This document shows, piece by piece, positions 60,242 to 64,000 of a stretch of DNA of 64,000 bases. The position numbers and the translations under genes are program-made. Below the pieces are notes generated by a model. It was not told where the DNA came from. It did not search any database and worked only from the letters and a program-made list of their open reading frames with translations. Numbering within the stretch: the first letter of the stretch is position 1; each line of letters begins with the position of its first letter. The DNA comes from an uncultured Agrobacterium sp. (GTDB lineage: Bacteria > Pseudomonadota > Alphaproteobacteria > Rhizobiales > Rhizobiaceae): positions 124,001 through 188,000 of the forward strand of contig CAJYTK010000011.1 in the NCBI GenBank assembly GCA_913777615.1, in the 5' to 3' direction.

Positions 60242-61395
60242 CAATCAGCTCTGGAATCGATCTGCGCGTCGATCTTCTGCGAAGGCACCACATCGGGTTG
60301 CCAAGGCAGATTGGCTGCGCGTCCATGATAGAGATCGCTCTCCAGATAGCGTGACAGAGCGAAGCGGACAAGAACGCCGACGGCTGCCGCTGCTGGTACC
60401 GCAACGAGCAGGCCGACGAAGCCGAAGAGCGCGCCGAAAGCGAAGAGCGCAAACATCAACCACACCGGATGCAGACCGACGCTGCTACCGACGAGCTTTG
60501 GCTGCAGGATATTGCCCTCGATGAACTGTCCGGAGAAGAAAACCGCCAGCGTCAGGATCACATAGAGATAGTCCGGCCAGAACTGGACGAGCGCGACGCC
60601 GAGAGCCAAAACCAGACCCACCATCGAACCTATATAGGGAATGAAGCTGATGGCGCCAGCAAACATGCCGATCAGCAGGCCGAAGTTCAGACCGACGAGC
60701 GACAGGCCAACCGCGTAGTAGACGCCAAGGATGATGCAGAGCGAGCCCTGCCCGCGGATGAAGCCGGCGATGGTCGAATCCATATCACGCGCGATCTGAC
60801 GAACGGTTGCAACATGATCGCGCGGGACCCAGCTGTCGACCTTGTCAATCATCCGGTCCCAGTCCAGGAGCAAATAAAAGGCGACGACCGGAGTTACGAC
60901 CAGAAGCGAAATGACGTCGATCAGCGATTTGCCGGAATTCCAGATCTGCGTCAGCAAGGTGCCGATGAATCCTGCCCCTTCGGCGAGAAGCTTGGAGAAG
61001 TTCTCCTTGACCGTGTCGATCTGCGCGCTGACCCACGACGGCAACAGGTTCGTATCCGCTCCGGCGATCAAATTCTGCAGCGCCGAGATGTAAGACGGAA
61101 TGCGGCTGATGAAGTCCGACGCCTGCGCCGCGATCAATGGAATGATGATGATCAGCGAAAGCGCAAACAGGAGCACGAAGGAAATCAGGATGAAGATGCT
61201 CGCCATCATGCGGCTTAAGCCACGGCGCTCCAGCCAGTCGGCAACCGGGTCAAGGAAATAGGCGAGCGCCATGCCTGCAACGAAAGGCAACAGAATGGAA
61301 CTGAACACCATCAGGAAGACGACAAAGACGACGAGCGCACCCAGCCAGAAAAATATCTGGCGTCTTAGATTGATGCCTCTGATCTGTGGCTGCAT
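60241..61395 (-). CDS. AI-2E family transporter
   Basis: The 384-residue membrane protein has about eight helices, including FFWLGALVVFVVFLMVFSSI, MASIFILISFVLLFALSLII and LLIGMFAGAISFIPYIGSMV, the last being the family signature. The family was named for AI-2 export but includes antiporters and proteins of unknown substrate. The ATG at 61395 has AAGGA nine bases upstream. It is coupled to hdaA; the pairing is common in rhizobia. It is divergent from purM. Confidence 0.88.
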   Translation of the reverse strand: MQPQIRGINLRRQIFFWLGALVVFVVFLMVFSSILLPFVAGMALAYFLDPVADWLERRGLSRMMASIFILISFVLLFALSLIIIIPLIAAQASDFISRIPSYISALQNLIAGADTNLLPSWVSAQIDTVKENFSKLLAEGAGFIGTLLTQIWNSGKSLIDVISLLVVTPVVAFYLLLDWDRMIDKVDSWVPRDHVATVRQIARDMDSTIAGFIRGQGSLCIILGVYYAVGLSLVGLNFGLLIGMFAGAISFIPYIGSMVGLVLALGVALVQFWPDYLYVILTLAVFFSGQFIEGNILQPKLVGSSVGLHPVWLMFALFAFGALFGFVGLLVAVPAAAAVGVLVRFALSRYLESDLYHGRAANLPWQPDVVPSQKIDAQIDSRAD

Positions 61396-61629
61396 CTCGT
61401 TTTCCTTCGCGGCAAGTGACGCCTCATAACGCACTGCAACGAGATAGGATGCCCCGGTGGGAGAGGTCAAGGGTGACGACAGGTGGTCAGACACCTCAAC
61501 AGCGCATTGCTTAAGGCCTCGACGCGGGCAAAAAGGCACGAAAAACGTCGGCTGCAGCGCTCTTATGCTTGCATCGACACCCGTCTCATGCGAATGGCGA
61601 GCCCAAGAAAACCAGCGGAGACGAGAGCC

Positions 61630-62703
61630 ATGAGCCAGTCGGGCAAGAACGGTCTTACCTACAGTGATGCAGGCGTTGATATCGATGCCGGAAACCTGAT
61701 GGTCGAGAAGATCAAGCCAGCGGTTCGCTCCACCCGCCGCCCGGGTGCGGATGGCGAAATCGGCGGTTTCGGCGGTCTGTTCGATCTGAAAGCTGCGGGC
61801 TTCACCGACCCTGTTCTGGTTGCTGCCAATGATGGTGTCGGCACCAAGCTCAAAATTGCGATCGACGCGGATTTCCACGACACCGTTGGCATCGATCTCG
61901 TCGCGATGTGCGTCAACGACCTCGTGGTTCAGGGTGCAGAGCCGCTCTTCTTCCTCGACTACTTTGCCACCGGAAAGCTCGACCCAGACCAGGGCGCTGC
62001 CATCGTCAACGGCATTGCCGCGGGTTGTCTGGAATCCGGTTGTGCGCTGATCGGCGGCGAGACGGCTGAAATGCCCGGAATGTACTCCGATGGCGATTAT
62101 GATCTCGCAGGCTTTGCGGTTGGCGCTGCCGAACGCGGAAAGCTTCTACCAGCTGGCGATATCGCCGAAGGCGACTTGATCCTTGGCCTCTCTTCATCGG
62201 GCGTTCACTCCAACGGCTTCTCGCTGGTGCGCAAGATCGTCTCGCTGTCCGGCCTCGGCTGGGATGCGCCCGCTCCTTTTGCCGAAGGCAAGAAGCTCGG
62301 CGAGGCTCTGCTCACGCCAACACGCATCTATGTAAAGCCGCTCCTGAAGGCGATCCGCGAGACGGGTGCGCTGAAGGCACTGGCCCACATCACTGGCGGC
62401 GGTTTCCCGGAAAACATTCCGCGCGTACTGCCAAAGCATCTAGCGGCGGAAATCGATCTCAACTCCATCGAAGTGCCTGCGGTATTCTCCTGGCTCGCCA
62501 AGACCGGCGGCGTTGCGGCAAATGAAATGCTGCGCACCTTCAACTGCGGCGTCGGCATGATCGTTGTCGTTTCCGCCGAGAATGCCAAGACGGTGACAGA
62601 TGCCTTGACGGCGCAAGGCGAGACTGTGTTCCCGCTGGGACGAATGGTGACCCGTGAAGAGGGCGCGCATGGCACGATCTACAAGGGTACGCTCGGACTA
62701 TGA
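61630..62703 (+). CDS. purM: phosphoribosylformylglycinamidine cyclo-ligase (AIR synthetase)
   Basis: The 357-residue enzyme closes the imidazole ring in purine synthesis. It shows [33 protein letters not shown], the ATP-binding [34 protein letters not shown] and the [11 protein letters not shown] segment, all conserved in PurM. The ATG at 61630 gives the family length; the upstream in-frame extension is not coding. purN overlaps its end (ATGA), so the pair forms an operon. Confidence 0.96.
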   Translation: MSQSGKNGLTYSDAGVDIDAGNLMVEKIKPAVRSTRRPGADGEIGGFGGLFDLKAAGFTDPVLVAANDGVGTKLKIAIDADFHDTVGIDLVAMCVNDLVVQGAEPLFFLDYFATGKLDPDQGAAIVNGIAAGCLESGCALIGGETAEMPGMYSDGDYDLAGFAVGAAERGKLLPAGDIAEGDLILGLSSSGVHSNGFSLVRKIVSLSGLGWDAPAPFAEGKKLGEALLTPTRIYVKPLLKAIRETGALKALAHITGGGFPENIPRVLPKHLAAEIDLNSIEVPAVFSWLAKTGGVAANEMLRTFNCGVGMIVVVSAENAKTVTDALTAQGETVFPLGRMVTREEGAHGTIYKGTLGL

Positions 62704-63359
62704 GCCTCAGTGCTCCACGCAAGCGTGTGGTCGTCTTCATTTCCGGCAGCGGCTCGAACATGGTGGCGCTGGCACAAGCCTGCCAAGCCCCTGATTTTCC
62801 CGCAGAGATCACCTGCGTCATCTCCGACAAGCCAACGGCAGGCGGGCTTGCCAAGGCGCAAGGCTTTGGCATCCCGACGCTGGTTTTTGAGCGCAAGAAT
62901 TATGCGAGCAAGAGCGAGCATGAGGCCGCAATTCTGGCAGCACTCGGCGAGCTTGCGCCCGATATCATCTGCCTCGCCGGCTATATGCGCCTGATCTCAG
63001 GCGAGTTCATTGCGCCTTATGAGGGTCGGATCATCAATATCCATCCCTCGCTTCTGCCGCTTTTCACCGGCCTCCATACCCATCAACGCGCCATCGACAG
63101 CGGCATGAAGATCACCGGCTGTACAGTGCATTTCGTGACTGAGGGCATGGATGAGGGACCGGTCATCGGCCAGGCCGCCGTGCCTGTTACCGCTGGCGAC
63201 ACGGCGGACAGCCTCGCCGCCCGCGTTCTGACGGTTGAGCACAAGCTTTATCCGCTGTCACTCCGTTTGCTGGCTGAAGGCAAAGTGCGGATGGAAGGCG
63301 GGAAGGTCGCCCGGAGCATAGACAGCAGTTCCGAACTTCAGACGCTCATCTCCGTCTAA
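62700..63359 (+). CDS. purN: phosphoribosylglycinamide formyltransferase
   Basis: The 219-residue folate-dependent enzyme formylates GAR. The N-terminal phosphate loop is [12 protein letters not shown] and the catalytic triad lies in [16 protein letters not shown] (N and H) and [13 protein letters not shown] (D). It follows purM with a four-base overlap. A hairpin follows at 63388-63416. Confidence 0.95.
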   Translation: MSLSAPRKRVVVFISGSGSNMVALAQACQAPDFPAEITCVISDKPTAGGLAKAQGFGIPTLVFERKNYASKSEHEAAILAALGELAPDIICLAGYMRLISGEFIAPYEGRIINIHPSLLPLFTGLHTHQRAIDSGMKITGCTVHFVTEGMDEGPVIGQAAVPVTAGDTADSLAARVLTVEHKLYPLSLRLLAEGKVRMEGGKVARSIDSSSELQTLISV

Positions 63360-63387
63360 CTGAGGTTGTTAGCCGGAAGTCGCGATC

Positions 63388-63416
63388 GGGTCGCCATCCC
63401 ATATGGAAGGCGACCC
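63388..63416. terminator. hairpin between convergent purN and dioxygenase genes
   Basis: GGGTCGCC (63388-63395) pairs with GGCGACCC (63409-63416) across 13 bases. There is no clear uridine run on either strand, so it may be a weak bidirectional terminator. Confidence 0.4.
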
Positions 63417-63426
63417 CGCAGCATCC

Positions 63427-64000
63427 TCACCAGCGCTGCAACCCAAGCAGCTTTTCACCCAGCGGGTTAAGTTTTGCCGTCTGTGCATTGTGCTTTTCCC
63501 ACTCGCGGGGGTCACCAGGAAAAGCATCTCGGCGCGGGTGATCGCGTTCCTTCCACAGTCGAATTCGCTCCAGTCGTTCTTCTTCGTTATCGAACTCGGC
63601 AGGATGCATAGAGATATATTGCGCCATGCGCACCCGATCATCGGAGTGGTTCGGTCTGACGCCGTGCGCCAGAAGCGAGTTGAAGATCATTAGATCGCCC
63701 GGCTCCATGTCGATGTTGACAATCGAAAGACCGGTCATATCCGGGTGCATCGGGTCACGATCCTCAGGCTGCGTCTCCACCCACTCGTCAAAATGCTCGA
63801 AAAGATACGGGACGCATTGGAAGCCTCCGACATCGCCGTCCTGCTTCTGGAGACTGAGAACACCTTGAACGCCGATCGGCAAGGGGCGGATGGATGTATC
63901 GACATCCCAGTGGATGAAGCCGTTCGGATTGCCCTTCACTTTTTTGGGTGGGTTGAGATTGGCCCGGTCGATGGTGACCCACAGGTCCTCCCTATCCCAG
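63427..64000 (-). CDS. phytanoyl-CoA dioxygenase family protein, partial (N-terminus beyond window)
   Basis: The visible 190 codons of this minus-strand gene are the C-terminal part of an iron(II)/2-oxoglutarate oxygenase; the reading frame runs off the right edge. The iron site shows as HWDVD (HxD) and a distal histidine in LLAHGVRPNHSDDRV, where the later arginine would bind 2-oxoglutarate. Bacterial members hydroxylate diverse small molecules, so the substrate is unknown. An internal GTG at 63939 is not taken as the start because the frame continues upstream with coding character (DREDLWVTIDRANLNPP). Confidence 0.85.
   Translation of the reverse strand, partial: WDREDLWVTIDRANLNPPKKVKGNPNGFIHWDVDTSIRPLPIGVQGVLSLQKQDGDVGGFQCVPYLFEHFDEWVETQPEDRDPMHPDMTGLSIVNIDMEPGDLMIFNSLLAHGVRPNHSDDRVRMAQYISMHPAEFDNEEERLERIRLWKERDHPRRDAFPGDPREWEKHNAQTAKLNPLGEKLLGLQRW

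Overview
The window is chromosomal DNA of an alphaproteobacterium, most likely Rhizobiaceae close to Agrobacterium/Rhizobium. The inference rests on gene content: CobS/CobT aerobic cobaltochelatase subunits, the CtrA-proteolysis regulator CpdR, the DnaA inactivator HdaA, DUF2125 and DUF3108 envelope proteins and rhizobial palindromic repeats. The sequence is GC-rich throughout except for one AT-rich patch. I saw no CRISPR array, intact insertion sequence, prophage or rRNA operon.

Layout. 0-3.4 kb: end of a YihY/BrkB gene, gluQRS, a DNA glycosylase, an HNH nuclease, dsbB and tRNA-Leu(CAA). 3.4-7.3 kb: an AT-rich insert next to the tRNA carrying a surface-polysaccharide O-acyltransferase and a GT10 fucosyltransferase-like gene, with decayed sequence between them. 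7.3-8.1 kb: a YrbL-family gene. 8.3-12.4 kb: accA, xerD, a 50-codon membrane peptide, then aroK-aroB. 12.4-22.4 kb: bolA, a J-domain protein, cobS-cobT, a phytase/esterase-like protein, plsC, a YdcF protein, ftsE-ftsX, an uncharacterised anchored protein and hpt. 22.5-32.7 kb: clpB, cpdR, a truncated globin, an orphan TRAP binding protein, katG and a three-gene amino-acid ABC importer. 32.8-37.8 kb: a TetR regulator and an RND efflux pump. 37.9-42.6 kb: chaC, a DUF2125 protein and an uncharacterised envelope block, in which one polytopic membrane protein converges on three overlapping genes for similar anchored proteins. 42.7-49.1 kb: tyrC-hisC, a methyltransferase, gloB plus a cupin, a DUF3108 protein, rpmB and a YhhQ queuosine-precursor transporter. 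49.2-64 kb: a FUSC protein, aspS, rnd, a membrane class III cyclase, a second phytase/esterase-like protein, ppk1-ppx, hdaA behind an AI-2E family transporter, purM-purN and a phytanoyl-CoA dioxygenase cut by the window edge.

Most of the window is housekeeping: aromatic amino acids (aroK, aroB, tyrC, hisC), purines (purM, purN, hpt), cobalamin (cobS, cobT), polyphosphate (ppk1, ppx), replication and cell-cycle control (hdaA, cpdR, ftsEX, xerD) and stress defence (clpB, katG, globin, RND pump).

The most interesting non-coding signals are three. A hairpin with an A-rich tail and loop-to-start-codon pairing, like a class I preQ1 riboswitch, lies directly on the start of the queuosine-precursor transporter gene. 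A four-box OxyR-like site lies upstream of katG. Two structured palindromic repeats lie at 10.6 kb and 54.2 kb. The most interesting coding signal is the uncharacterised four-gene envelope block at 39.5-42.6 kb.
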